DNA from: CAYYMH01 sp964472785
GTDB taxonomy: Bacteria; Zhuqueibacterota; Zhuqueibacteria; Thermofontimicrobiales; Thermofontimicrobiaceae
Length of the DNA: 64,000 bases
Assembly (NCBI GenBank): GCA_964472785.1
Contig: CAYYMH010000002.1
Location: forward strand, 62,001 to 126,000
Direction: 5' to 3'
Both the position numbers and the translations under genes were made by a program. Positions within the stretch are counted from its first letter, which is position 1; each line of letters opens with the position of its first letter. Shown in pieces: positions 36,341 through 45,665 of the stretch. A model generated the notes under the pieces. The model was given only the letters and a program-made list of their open reading frames with translations. It was not told where the DNA came from and made no database searches.

Positions 36341-36952
36341 TTAATCTAAATAACCTAAATCTCGTAACCGTGATTCCAATTCTTCTGTCATTGAATAATC
36401 TGTATCGCTGTCAATCTGGGTATCAGTATCTGATTCATAGGTATCTATGTATTTGAGGGGGTTTTCTTTCACAAATTTTTCGTCGATTGCTTCTATCAGG
36501 ACATTTCCATCCATGTCTTTGCCCACTGGAAGTCCTTTTAAATAGAGAATTGTAGGGACAATGTCTAACACACTGGCATGAGTTAATTTCACACCCTTTT
36601 TTATGTTCTTTCCATATACAGTTAAGATGCCTTCGTTTTGGTGTTCACCTGTAATATCAGAACGATTAATAAATACATCTTCTGCAGTAACAACCTGGTC
36701 ATTTATATTTAATTTTTTCTTTAAAAACGCATTGGCTTCAGATAGATACATTAAGAATAAATTTCGGAGCTCCAGAACAATTTCAGATCCCTGTAAAGTA
36801 ACATCAAACAATCTCTCTTTATTTTCTAAAAGGGTAATGTTTTGTAATTTTTGAAAGACCTCATTTATGTGATCTTCTTTTATTTCAGGATTCGTTCTTA
36901 TAATATAATGTATACCAACTGATAAGCCGTGTGCCTTTCCATTCAATCCCAT
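36341..36952 (-). pseudogene. N-terminally truncated alkaline-phosphatase-superfamily protein with LGYLD tail
   Basis: A 203-codon ORF that matches only the C-terminal part of type I phosphodiesterase-like proteins: GEHQNEGILTVYGKNIKKG followed by ASVLDIVPTILYLKGLPVGKDMDG and KYIDTYES, then an acidic linker and EELESRLRDLGYLD. The first metal site, the nucleophile and the central DHG motif, which lie in the missing part of full-length relatives, are absent, so the enzyme cannot be active as written. The frame stays open about 20 codons upstream of the ATG without resembling the family. The preceding gene on this strand (37115-39934) ends prematurely, so a deletion probably removed the region between. 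The expressed C-terminal domain might still be stable; a remnant is more likely. Confidence 0.72.
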
Positions 36953-37114
36953 TAGCTCTACAAATCTATTACCTTTTATTTTTAGAGAAGGAAAGATTTT
37001 TAGGGGAATTGTTTAAATATTGTGATGAAGGGTATCGATTATCTTGCTATTGTAACAGTTTTGAGTGCTATCCCTCATAGTTTAATGAGTAGCAACAAGC
37101 AAGCTGTAATCATA

Positions 37115-39934
37115 TTAAGGTCGAACCACGCTTACCCCTGTTGGTGGGGCCGGCGGAGTTAAATCGGCATTATTGTTTCCGATAATGAATCTTAAATAAA
37201 CTTCACTATCCACTTCATTATTAGAGGACCATATCCATGCCACTCCGGAATCATGAGAAATTCCATCGACGTTTCCATATTGTGCCCATGGATCTGCTGT
37301 TCCATGGAGACCATATGAAGTCGCGTTGGACCAAAGATTGTCATTAAAAGCTAAAGTCTCCCATCCCTCCTGGTAGCTCGTTGTGACCTTCCAGGTTTCA
37401 TTCGAAACATATTTATCTTCGCCTACTGCTATTTCTGCGACAATTCCAGCAGTCATATCATTATTATTACATTTTATAGCTATAACATTTTTTTCAACTT
37501 GTCTTGATATGTAATAATAGGTTTCCGCATTTTCCCACGTACCATCTGATCCCATATACTCTCCATTAATGTACAACTCATAACCATTGTCCGCTGATAA
37601 GGATATTTCTATGGGATCGCCCACACCGATGTATTGAACTGTTGTATTCGCTTCAATATAATTCGGCGTAGATGCTTTATCTTTAATATTATTCATCGTT
37701 AATGTATATGTCACACCAACTTCATGTTTATCCGTATTTAAATTTACTGTTTTTTCGTCGCTCATTAAAGATGCTGATAAAATCGAAATTTCATTATTGA
37801 TTGTATAATTATTGATATTTTCAGCGGACGACTGATCGAGTGATTCGCTAAAAATAATCTTGACTATTGAATTAGTAAGAGCATACACTGAATCCATTCC
37901 CGGAGCTACCTCATCAATCGAGGTCCAAAAATCTCCGTAAGCTGATGTCGTACTTATGTTGCCATAATCGTCAACAGAATAAATATCATAAGAATAGCTC
38001 GTGTTTTCATCAAGATTCGAATCGAGATAATTCGTATAAACGGTATATCCGATAAAATTATTATCTCTATGTATTTCATATGAAGAAGCGATGTCTCCGT
38101 CACTCGCTTGCTGAGGAGGAGACCAACTCAAAGTGATACTGTTTTCTGTCTTTGACTCACAACCTAAATTCACCGGAGCATTGGGGGGAGTGTTATCAAC
38201 TTCACCGTTTTCGTCAAAAACAAACTTAAATGCATCAGCAACGACTATTCCATTCGCCTGATTGTTTAGTTTTACGTACCCTTCATTTCCGCTGTTAAAA
38301 TAAAATGTGCCCAAATAGTTCCACCGGCCGTAATTTTCTCTTTGATTTATGATTCCTCTGGAATTTCCATTTGCGTGACGAATTTCATAAGGAACATCTG
38401 ATCCTTCTGAAATATAACGCACATCTCCATGCCATTCATAAACTTTATAAAAGCCTCCGACACCGATAGTCGGTTTAAAAACGGCCGAGCTCGATCCATC
38501 ACCAGCCGCAGAATAAGCAACAGCCCATGCGTCACGATAGCCCCGGTAGCTCAAAGCCCAGGCATTACTAATATCGTCATTAGTCTGTGTCCAACTACCG
38601 GTATATTCAGCCGGGTAAGAACCGGGAGATGTGCCTTCATCATCACTATCAACATAGATATCTGATATAACAGTCTGGGGAGATGTAACCAGAAATATAG
38701 CATCACCACGCCAATAATAACCATTATCTACCCCCACCAAATTAACAGACTGAAAAACCTCACCATTATTTACTGTAGGCACTTGCCCACCTTTAAACCG
38801 ATAATAAGGACCATCATACTCATCATAAACCTGAATTTCATCATCAGACACTGTCCGATTGCTTTCATCAATATTAACAATCACAGCACCATCGCTAAAA
38901 AAACGGACATACACTCCCTGATCGTTTGTTCCTGTAGAATATAACTGATAAGAACCGCTGGTGGGCATTCCTAAATTCAAATCATACTCATCATAGTAGT
39001 GATCATAATGATGTTCATGTGTCCCGGGCCTGTCAGAAAAGCTGGCATATCCATCTCCCAACGAAGTAAGACCCACCCAAAACCTCATCCAACTAAAATC
39101 AGTTTTCGAATTTCCCTCCCCATCAATCAAAGTTACATGAGGCTCTACAGCATGTTGAGAATAAGTTGTATAAGCCCTTTTAAAATTATAATATGAGTCC
39201 ATATATTTATGATGTTCTGCTATGATTCCGTTAATCTTTTTCACAATATTATTTTGAGAATCATACAATTTCATTGCTCCGGGATTAAATACAATAACTT
39301 TATCCTCTCCCAAAGTTGCCCTCACATCAGTCACAGCAGTTAAAATCCCAGCCTGCCATTGATTTTCTATCCAACTTGAGCCATGTTCGCTATAATCATT
39401 CGAACCATTCTTATCCAAATCTATGTCATTCGTATCGTGAGGCTTTATCCAGGTACCATCAGAAGAAAACCCATCAAAATAATTGTAATCAGCATAATCC
39501 TCATAATATTCCGCCAGATACTCATTATATTTTTTATCACCATAACTCGAACTTGTGTAACAATAATCAGTAATATCAATTAAATTTTTCATTCCTCCAT
39601 ATATTGTCACATAATCGCCGTTAGAATCTTGTGTTTTCCACTCATCAGGTAAATTATAATTATTAATTCCAGCCCCGGCATTCCAGTCCTTTGTAGGCAA
39701 AACAATAGCATCCGGATTAATTGCTTTTATAGCACTTGCAAACCCCGAACTATTACTTGACGTAATAATCAAATCGAATTTTGCATGCCATTCCGCCGGT
39801 GTACTTCCTGAAGCAAAATGAAAAACTCCAATTCTGGGGTAGGAGTGATTGCTTTGTGTATAGGCACTATTAGATAATATAATAGCTAAACATCCTCCTA
39901 TTATTAGCTTATTAATACCATGTACTAACTTCAT
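37115..39934 (-). CDS. Secreted GHL15-like putative glycoside hydrolase, C-terminus probably truncated
   Basis: A 939-residue secreted protein with signal peptide (1-26). Residues about 33-400 look like a TIM-barrel glycosidase of the GHL15-like kind: RIGVFHFASG, FDLIITSS, DWNAGAG, a long loop YFDGFSSDGTW and SLGDGYASFSDRPGTHE. It continues with a golvesin/CBM-like domain (about 440-590, GGFYKVYEWHG), an FnIII domain (about 595-690), an SbsA-type Ig domain (about 690-770) and a beta-sandwich with the ELYINGEYMG hallmark. It ends ADLTPPAPPTGVSVVRP, the beginning of another FnIII domain that breaks off; there is no sorting domain. I infer a 3' truncation. Its ATG overlaps the upstream glycosyltransferase stop (TAATG). 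The polysaccharide substrate is unknown. Confidence 0.75.
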   Translation of the reverse strand: MKLVHGINKLIIGGCLAIILSNSAYTQSNHSYPRIGVFHFASGSTPAEWHAKFDLIITSSNSSGFASAIKAINPDAIVLPTKDWNAGAGINNYNLPDEWKTQDSNGDYVTIYGGMKNLIDITDYCYTSSSYGDKKYNEYLAEYYEDYADYNYFDGFSSDGTWIKPHDTNDIDLDKNGSNDYSEHGSSWIENQWQAGILTAVTDVRATLGEDKVIVFNPGAMKLYDSQNNIVKKINGIIAEHHKYMDSYYNFKRAYTTYSQHAVEPHVTLIDGEGNSKTDFSWMRFWVGLTSLGDGYASFSDRPGTHEHHYDHYYDEYDLNLGMPTSGSYQLYSTGTNDQGVYVRFFSDGAVIVNIDESNRTVSDDEIQVYDEYDGPYYRFKGGQVPTVNNGEVFQSVNLVGVDNGYYWRGDAIFLVTSPQTVISDIYVDSDDEGTSPGSYPAEYTGSWTQTNDDISNAWALSYRGYRDAWAVAYSAAGDGSSSAVFKPTIGVGGFYKVYEWHGDVRYISEGSDVPYEIRHANGNSRGIINQRENYGRWNYLGTFYFNSGNEGYVKLNNQANGIVVADAFKFVFDENGEVDNTPPNAPVNLGCESKTENSITLSWSPPQQASDGDIASSYEIHRDNNFIGYTVYTNYLDSNLDENTSYSYDIYSVDDYGNISTTSAYGDFWTSIDEVAPGMDSVYALTNSIVKIIFSESLDQSSAENINNYTINNEISILSASLMSDEKTVNLNTDKHEVGVTYTLTMNNIKDKASTPNYIEANTTVQYIGVGDPIEISLSADNGYELYINGEYMGSDGTWENAETYYYISRQVEKNVIAIKCNNNDMTAGIVAEIAVGEDKYVSNETWKVTTSYQEGWETLAFNDNLWSNATSYGLHGTADPWAQYGNVDGISHDSGVAWIWSSNNEVDSEVYLRFIIGNNNADLTPPAPPTGVSVVRP

Positions 39935-41097
39935 TAAGATACCTCTCTGTCACTATGTTGCCAGGTTGCATTCTTTTCAATGATTAACTCATTATATACT
40001 GATTGGAATTCTTCTATTTGCTTTTGCAAAGAGTAGTGACTTTCAACACTTTTCCGACCTTCCTTTCCCAATTTCATCATATATTCTCTGTCTTTGGCTA
40101 ATTTCACTATTTTTTCTGACAACGCAGTTTCATTTCTAGTTGGAACCAGAATTCCATTGAAACCATCCTTTATGACCTCTGGTATTCCACCAACCGAAGT
40201 CGCAACAACCGGAACTGAGCACGCCATCGCTTCTAAAAGTGCATTTGGAAGTCCTTCCGATATTGAAGGCAAAACGAATAGATCACTTGTTTGTAGAATT
40301 TCCTCGATGTTATCACAAAAACCGAGAAATTGGACATTGTTATTCAACCCAAATTCACGAACCATCTCCTCCAGGTCTTTCCGATAATTACCATCACCTA
40401 CAAACAGACATTTCAAATTTGGAAAATGTTCAACAACTTTTTTCAATGCTTCGATTAGATATTTATGTCCTTTTACCTCATTCAACCTTGCCACGACAGC
40501 TATACTCGGGAACCTTGCATTACAGGGGAAGTCAACAGCAGCATTTCGTTTTGCATTGTTATACTTTGTCAGATTGACTCCATAATGAATTGTTATGATC
40601 TTCCCTGGGTTGATATTTCTTAATTTTACAATAGATTGACGAACATCTTCTGAAACAGCTACAATTCTATCAACAAATTTCATGCCAAATCGATAGGCTA
40701 TTTGGCGATGTACGGGCTCATAAGATTCATTTTCATGGGATATTGTTTCCCATGAGATTACACCAAGAACTCCCGCCAATTTTGCAGACAAGGTTCCGAC
40801 AACATCGGCATAAAATAAAATATTTTGGACAATATCAAATTTTTCCCTCTTACAAAATTGAATCAGTTTGGGAATTATAGATATATCAAATCGATGTTTT
40901 CTTCCCAATACCTTTACCTTCGCTCCTAAATTCTCAAAATCTTTTCTCAACTCTCCTTCGTTGTTCAAACTACAGATTGAAATATGGTAATTTTTCCTGT
41001 CTAAATGTTTTAATAATTCCAGTAGTTTTGTTTCTGCCCCTCCTAATCTAAAGCCATCAACAATGTATAATATTTTTATTCTTCTATTACTTTGCAT
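39934..41097 (-). CDS. GT4 family glycosyltransferase
   Basis: A 387-residue cytoplasmic GT-B enzyme. The N-terminal ILYIVDGFRLGGAETKLLELLKHL is the acceptor-side signature, VVARLNEVKGHKYLIEAL starts the C-terminal Rossmann domain, and PSISEGLPNALLEAMACSVPVVAT carries the E-x7-E donor-binding motif. The enzyme is retaining and adds one sugar from a nucleotide donor to the growing repeat unit; donor and linkage cannot be read from sequence. Its stop overlaps the start of the glycosidase gene by one base (TAATG), so the two are translationally coupled. Confidence 0.93.
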   Translation of the reverse strand: MQSNRRIKILYIVDGFRLGGAETKLLELLKHLDRKNYHISICSLNNEGELRKDFENLGAKVKVLGRKHRFDISIIPKLIQFCKREKFDIVQNILFYADVVGTLSAKLAGVLGVISWETISHENESYEPVHRQIAYRFGMKFVDRIVAVSEDVRQSIVKLRNINPGKIITIHYGVNLTKYNNAKRNAAVDFPCNARFPSIAVVARLNEVKGHKYLIEALKKVVEHFPNLKCLFVGDGNYRKDLEEMVREFGLNNNVQFLGFCDNIEEILQTSDLFVLPSISEGLPNALLEAMACSVPVVATSVGGIPEVIKDGFNGILVPTRNETALSEKIVKLAKDREYMMKLGKEGRKSVESHYSLQKQIEEFQSVYNELIIEKNATWQHSDREVS

Positions 41098-41188
41098 CCT
41101 TTAGTCAACTCCAACTATTGAAATCATGTTCTCTACACTAAATTACTCTGCCAACAAAAAATCTATTTAAACTAACACCATTTTGGGA

Positions 41189-42382
41189 CTAAATAGATCT
41201 ATTGCTGGATTCAGCTAAAATTTTGGCAACCTTTTGGGCAGTATGACGCCAGGTATAATTTCGCAGTATTTTTATGCGAGCTTGTTCTCCAATTTTGTCT
41301 CTAACATCCCTATCTTCAATCAGATTAAATACTTTCCTTCGCATTTCATCAAAATTATCAGGTTCAAACAACATACCATTTTTTCCATCTTCTACAATTT
41401 CAGAAATCTGACCAATATTGCTTGCCACGATAGCCTTCCCAGCTGCCATGTACTCAAAGAGTTTTAAAGGTGAAAAATAGAAAAAATCCATTTTTGGATA
41501 CAATGCCATTACAATATCCATTAAATTTAAGTATTTAGGTATATCTTCGTGCGGGACATAATCTGTGAAGTACACCTTATCACTCAAATTCGCCCTTTCG
41601 ACTCTTTTCATTAATTTATCTTTTAATGGACCGGGACCAACCAACAGAAATGAAACATTTTTATAACTTTCTAACGTTGACTCAATAAATCTGAATAAAT
41701 TATCAATGCCATGCCAGTAATGGAATGAGCCAATAAAACCAAGCACAATATTTTGTTTAGACTTAAAATTACTCAGAATATTATTATCCATTTTGCTAGC
41801 TAAAAATTTATCAACATCTGAACCGTTAATTACAAAATGAATTTTATTCGATTTAATTTTCCATTTTTCATAGTATTTCTTTAACTGATTTGATACTACG
41901 ATGACATCATCAGCCAATCTTAAGTTTATCCATTCAATAAATTCGGGAATTATTGGGAGTTGTAAGATATGTTTACAATACTTTCGATATTCATAAGATA
42001 AGGGAGCATTTACCTCCAGTACCAATGGTATCTTTTTCATCTTACAAAAGACCAGCATAGTAAAATTCAATCGATGATACCGCATCAAAATTACATCTGG
42101 TGGTTCATTGTGGACAATTTTCCATACCTTGATAAAATACCTGAAATTAGAAAGAAGAGAGTTGATTTGGTTAAAATAGCGATCAAGTTTTAGTTTTCCT
42201 TTTAAAACACTTCTCCATTTCTTTCTTGTCGATGATTCAACGCTATTGAAGCGATTCATGTTATAAACAGTAACAGTATTACCCAAATCATTCAAAGCGT
42301 TTGCTAATTCCTTTACATGAATCCCCGCGCCAACTGAACTGTCCTCAATGTCATATAAACAATTAAAGTACGCTATCTTCAT
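41189..42382 (-). CDS. GT4 family glycosyltransferase
   Basis: A 397-residue GT-B enzyme with the N-terminal GAGIHVKELANALNDLG glycine loop, IVLGFIGSFHYWHGIDNL at the start of the donor domain, and FSPLKLFEYMAAGKAIVASN as a variant of the E-x7-E motif. It resembles WcaI/GumH-type transferases more than the sugar-phosphate ones. It lies 41 bp after the toroid protein gene and 91 bp before the next glycosyltransferase. It probably adds a sugar to the lipid-linked repeat unit; specificity is unknown. Confidence 0.92.
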   Translation of the reverse strand: MKIAYFNCLYDIEDSSVGAGIHVKELANALNDLGNTVTVYNMNRFNSVESSTRKKWRSVLKGKLKLDRYFNQINSLLSNFRYFIKVWKIVHNEPPDVILMRYHRLNFTMLVFCKMKKIPLVLEVNAPLSYEYRKYCKHILQLPIIPEFIEWINLRLADDVIVVSNQLKKYYEKWKIKSNKIHFVINGSDVDKFLASKMDNNILSNFKSKQNIVLGFIGSFHYWHGIDNLFRFIESTLESYKNVSFLLVGPGPLKDKLMKRVERANLSDKVYFTDYVPHEDIPKYLNLMDIVMALYPKMDFFYFSPLKLFEYMAAGKAIVASNIGQISEIVEDGKNGMLFEPDNFDEMRRKVFNLIEDRDVRDKIGEQARIKILRNYTWRHTAQKVAKILAESSNRSI

Positions 42383-42423
42383 CTCTAATCTTTTTATTAT
42401 TGTAAATACTGAATCCGTTTTGA

Positions 42424-44283
42424 TTAACTAATCTTTTCCATTGAAAATACCACCTCAATAACATCGCCTTTTTTCATCGCGACATTTCTGTCTCGAAAAA
42501 GATGAACATCAGCGTTGCCCGTCGCTGACCGAACTCTTTCACTTTTTTCAAATGAATTTATCGGCAAACCATCTTTTTCCAAATAAATACCAAGTTTATT
42601 TTTTTTTAATTTATCCTGAATAATCATTCTTTCTGTAACAGTATTTAGAAATTTATCAATATTGAGCGGAAAATTAAAATACCTTATTTCTCTAAATTTT
42701 ATATTTGATTGTATTTTAATTTGGTCATTGAATTCTATTTTTTTGGGTTCGAATGTAACGCGTCTTTTTATCACAAAACTTCCATAATCAAAATAAAAAA
42801 AAATCACGTTGTTACCCAAAACTTTTAAATCAAACTCTTTTTTTGCAGGTGTCAGCCATTCTCCGTTTTCCAATTGAAAAATGGGTGCTAAATAATTTTT
42901 TTCGACATTTTCCATTGGATTCAATTTGCCAAATTTCTCCTTTGAAGGCCCACCCGGGCACGAAAATATATGTCCAACATCTTTGAACCAAATATGTAAT
43001 GGTGTTAAACCAGCTTCACTTAAATAGGATTTCATACCGCCGCTAAAGGCGATAAAATATTCTTCATTTGAGACTATTATAGTGCGGCTCGGTTTATTAT
43101 AACAGAAATTTGACTTAATCTTTTGTTCAGTTTTTCTCTCATCTTTATTATTTAGCAATGCGCTCAATCCCAACCAGGCACCTAAAAATGCATTATAAAC
43201 CGTTGTGTGATGGTAATCGTACCAGCCAAACTTCTCCTCATCTTTATGACTATTGAGAACGAGGGGAAAATGGTCTGTGGTTTTAAATTGATAAAGATAT
43301 TTCCATATTTTGTTTCTTTGGATAGCATGTTTACTTCTCTGCTCTGGGTCAAGTTGTTGTCCTGCTTCCAAAACGTACAATGCTAATCCATAACCAAATA
43401 TCTGTTCCTGGCCTCGCCCAAAGTAGTTAAAACATCCTTCCGGATCCACAAATTTCAGAAAATAGTCAATGCCCGAGATTATTTTCCTCTTCAATTTTTT
43501 TGTGGGCTTCAGTAAATATATCCTGTGCAGCAAGGCGACTGTAAAAACATGATACTGAATTGGGCGGCTCATGTTCGGGAAATCATCATAGCATCCATCC
43601 TTTTTCCTCGCCTTGTATACTCTGCTCAATCGACAATAAAATCTTAATTTATCAACAATGGAATGAAACACGAAATATCTCATTAGTGCGGAATAGGAAC
43701 GCATTGCAATCCAGTTCGTATGTCTGTTTCTATTATTCTCTATATATTTTTTTAATCCGTTCAGCCAAAGTACGCGTTCATGCTCTAAAAGGTCATCTTT
43801 CAACAGGTTAAAGGTCTCCAAAAAGGCATAATTCTGAAAATCCCAGTGATATCCGTAATCACCGAAATAGTATTCATCTGCTGAAGTTCTCAGATGAAAT
43901 TCAATGGCAAGTTTTACATTTTCTAATATTTCTTTCTCTTTCCGATAATGTTTATAGATGATAGCACCCAAAAAAGCAAAATGCGTTGTCGCATAATGAT
44001 CTCCCGGCACAAATTTATCGACCGGGTCCCAAATTCCTCCCGAGTCATATACTTCTATAATTGCATCCTCACCTTTTTTCTCTATCAGCTTTAAGCCAAT
44101 ACCATTTGTGCGAAAATAAGTATCGTTCGGAAAAGACTGTTTAACTGCTATGTTTCCTTGAACCGGATGGATTAATTGAAAGTGCAAATATCCATTTTTT
44201 ACTTTCGCGCTTATCTGTTTCTGCCTGATTTGTAAATTAGCTAACCATTGATAAATTTGAAATACGACTTCGACATAATTCAT
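42424..44283 (-). CDS. Cytoplasmic-looking (alpha/alpha)-toroid plus beta-sandwich protein, heparinase/lyase-like
   Basis: A 619-residue protein without signal peptide or membrane helix. Residues about 60-370 are helical with aromatic-rich repeats (FGDYGYHWDFQNYAFLETF, HTNWIAMRSYSALMRYF, PEGCFNYFGRGQEQIFGYGLALYVLEAG, GWYDYHHTTVYNAFLGAWLGL), as in (alpha/alpha)6 toroids of polysaccharide lyases and hydrolases. From about 390 it is beta-rich, as in the heparinase II/III or alginate-lyase C-terminal sandwich. I do not recognise a named family with certainty. Its place directly after the F420-hydrogenase-beta-like gene (75 bp), among transferases, suggests a role on an intracellular or lipid-linked intermediate. 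A cytosolic enzyme of polymer-degrading fold in a synthesis operon is unusual; a noncatalytic role is possible. Confidence 0.6.
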   Translation of the reverse strand: MNYVEVVFQIYQWLANLQIRQKQISAKVKNGYLHFQLIHPVQGNIAVKQSFPNDTYFRTNGIGLKLIEKKGEDAIIEVYDSGGIWDPVDKFVPGDHYATTHFAFLGAIIYKHYRKEKEILENVKLAIEFHLRTSADEYYFGDYGYHWDFQNYAFLETFNLLKDDLLEHERVLWLNGLKKYIENNRNRHTNWIAMRSYSALMRYFVFHSIVDKLRFYCRLSRVYKARKKDGCYDDFPNMSRPIQYHVFTVALLHRIYLLKPTKKLKRKIISGIDYFLKFVDPEGCFNYFGRGQEQIFGYGLALYVLEAGQQLDPEQRSKHAIQRNKIWKYLYQFKTTDHFPLVLNSHKDEEKFGWYDYHHTTVYNAFLGAWLGLSALLNNKDERKTEQKIKSNFCYNKPSRTIIVSNEEYFIAFSGGMKSYLSEAGLTPLHIWFKDVGHIFSCPGGPSKEKFGKLNPMENVEKNYLAPIFQLENGEWLTPAKKEFDLKVLGNNVIFFYFDYGSFVIKRRVTFEPKKIEFNDQIKIQSNIKFREIRYFNFPLNIDKFLNTVTERMIIQDKLKKNKLGIYLEKDGLPINSFEKSERVRSATGNADVHLFRDRNVAMKKGDVIEVVFSMEKIS

Positions 44284-44358
44284 ATTATTCTAATTCTTTC
44301 TATCCGTTACCTTTTCAATTACGTATTGATACTACGTTACCGGAGACAAAATTCTATG

Positions 44359-45645
44359 CTAATCTTTGAAGACATTTATGACTAAATGTCGATATTTGGT
44401 AAAGACTCTTGTTGGCACCCATTCAAACATTCGACTAATTATGGGCTGTTCAAAAAGATTTGTCATGATTAAAATTGCAAAAGCACCGATATAATATTTC
44501 AGTTTGGGCTTCTGTTCCCTTCGTGAAAAATAATCAGGAACTTGCTTCCCCATAAATTTCTTGATATTAGCAAATGCCTGATTACCTCTTTTCTTAAAAA
44601 TCATATTTGATCCCTGCCCACTGAATATCACATCTTCACTAATCTTTTCTGCTTCGATAATTTTTCTCTCTAATAATTTTTGAACAACCTTCTCTCCCTT
44701 TTTGGTGCGAGTCATGATAAAAGACCATCCGGCAGCATCATCTTTCAGGTCTGCACGCCACTCATCTCCCATAGATAAATCACAAAACTCACAAAGATGA
44801 TCAGCACACATTGCACATCGATGCCGTTCAAACACATAATGAGAAAACAAAAAATGTCGAATAGGATATAAAAACCTATCAGTGCCGTCTTTAAGAAAGG
44901 CTCGAAAACCGCAGGGCCAATCTCCATCACGATATTTTATTTCCGCTACATCATCAAAATTTTTAACACCAGAGCGACGAAGCAAGAACTTTGTGGACGA
45001 CAGCGTTGGATTAAATCCGCAGAACAAGCCTATTCGCAAAGCGATTCGATCTTTGATTTCTGGTATAATCTTCTCGGCTTTTAACAAACCATGAAAATGA
45101 CAAGGCAGGCCAACCATTGCGTATCTTTCATTGGAATTCTTTAATATCTGCTTGAGCCCTATATTCATCGGAACCGGCAAATATTTTGATTGTTGAGCAG
45201 ATATGAGTTCCTCTTTATTTCGGGCTATGAAGATTTCCGGTTCCAACGGTCGTTCTTGGCTCATTTTCACAACCAATGCGCCGTCAATTTCTTTCTGTTC
45301 CATAAAATCATTTAATAACGCTGTGACTACACCTCCAGAGGCTCCGTTGTAGCGAACCTTCTCGTCGTTGGCATAGGATGTATAAACACTTATGAAATTA
45401 CCATACAATTCGTTCTCCGGCAACTTCCCAAAAAATTCTTGGTTGAGTAGATTAAAATCAAGTTCTTCGCCAGGACAGACCTTAACACATTTCCGACATT
45501 TTGTACACTTTTCGTCATCCACGATTGGCAGCAATCCTTTTTTGGGATGTTGATATAAACGAATCGCATCTTCGGGGCAAACTGCAATGCAAGTTCCACA
45601 CTGTGTACATGTTCCGTGCTCAACTATCGGACTTATATTTACCAT
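44359..45645 (-). CDS. Iron-sulfur protein related to F420 hydrogenase/dehydrogenase beta subunit
   Basis: A 428-residue protein with two N-terminal 4Fe-4S clusters (CTQCGTCIAVCP at about 13-24 and CTKCRKCVKVCPG at about 47-59), then the FrhB/FdhB-type domain: YNGASGGVVTALL, QQSKYLPVPMN, VGLPCHFHGLLKA, GLFCGFNPTLS and CAMCADHLCEFCDLSMGDEW with more cysteines. Such proteins recur in exopolysaccharide and O-antigen loci, often near pyruvyl transferases; they are flavin-dependent oxidoreductases whose sugar substrate is mostly unknown. A hydrophobic stretch (YYIGAFAILIMTNLF) near the C-terminus may contact the membrane. Co-oriented with asnB (20 bp) and the toroid protein (75 bp). It probably oxidises or reduces a sugar during repeat-unit modification; this is inferred. 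Confidence 0.85.
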   Translation of the reverse strand: MVNISPIVEHGTCTQCGTCIAVCPEDAIRLYQHPKKGLLPIVDDEKCTKCRKCVKVCPGEELDFNLLNQEFFGKLPENELYGNFISVYTSYANDEKVRYNGASGGVVTALLNDFMEQKEIDGALVVKMSQERPLEPEIFIARNKEELISAQQSKYLPVPMNIGLKQILKNSNERYAMVGLPCHFHGLLKAEKIIPEIKDRIALRIGLFCGFNPTLSSTKFLLRRSGVKNFDDVAEIKYRDGDWPCGFRAFLKDGTDRFLYPIRHFLFSHYVFERHRCAMCADHLCEFCDLSMGDEWRADLKDDAAGWSFIMTRTKKGEKVVQKLLERKIIEAEKISEDVIFSGQGSNMIFKKRGNQAFANIKKFMGKQVPDYFSRREQKPKLKYYIGAFAILIMTNLFEQPIISRMFEWVPTRVFTKYRHLVINVFKD

Positions 45646-45665
45646 GATTTTTTACCTTTTCCAGC

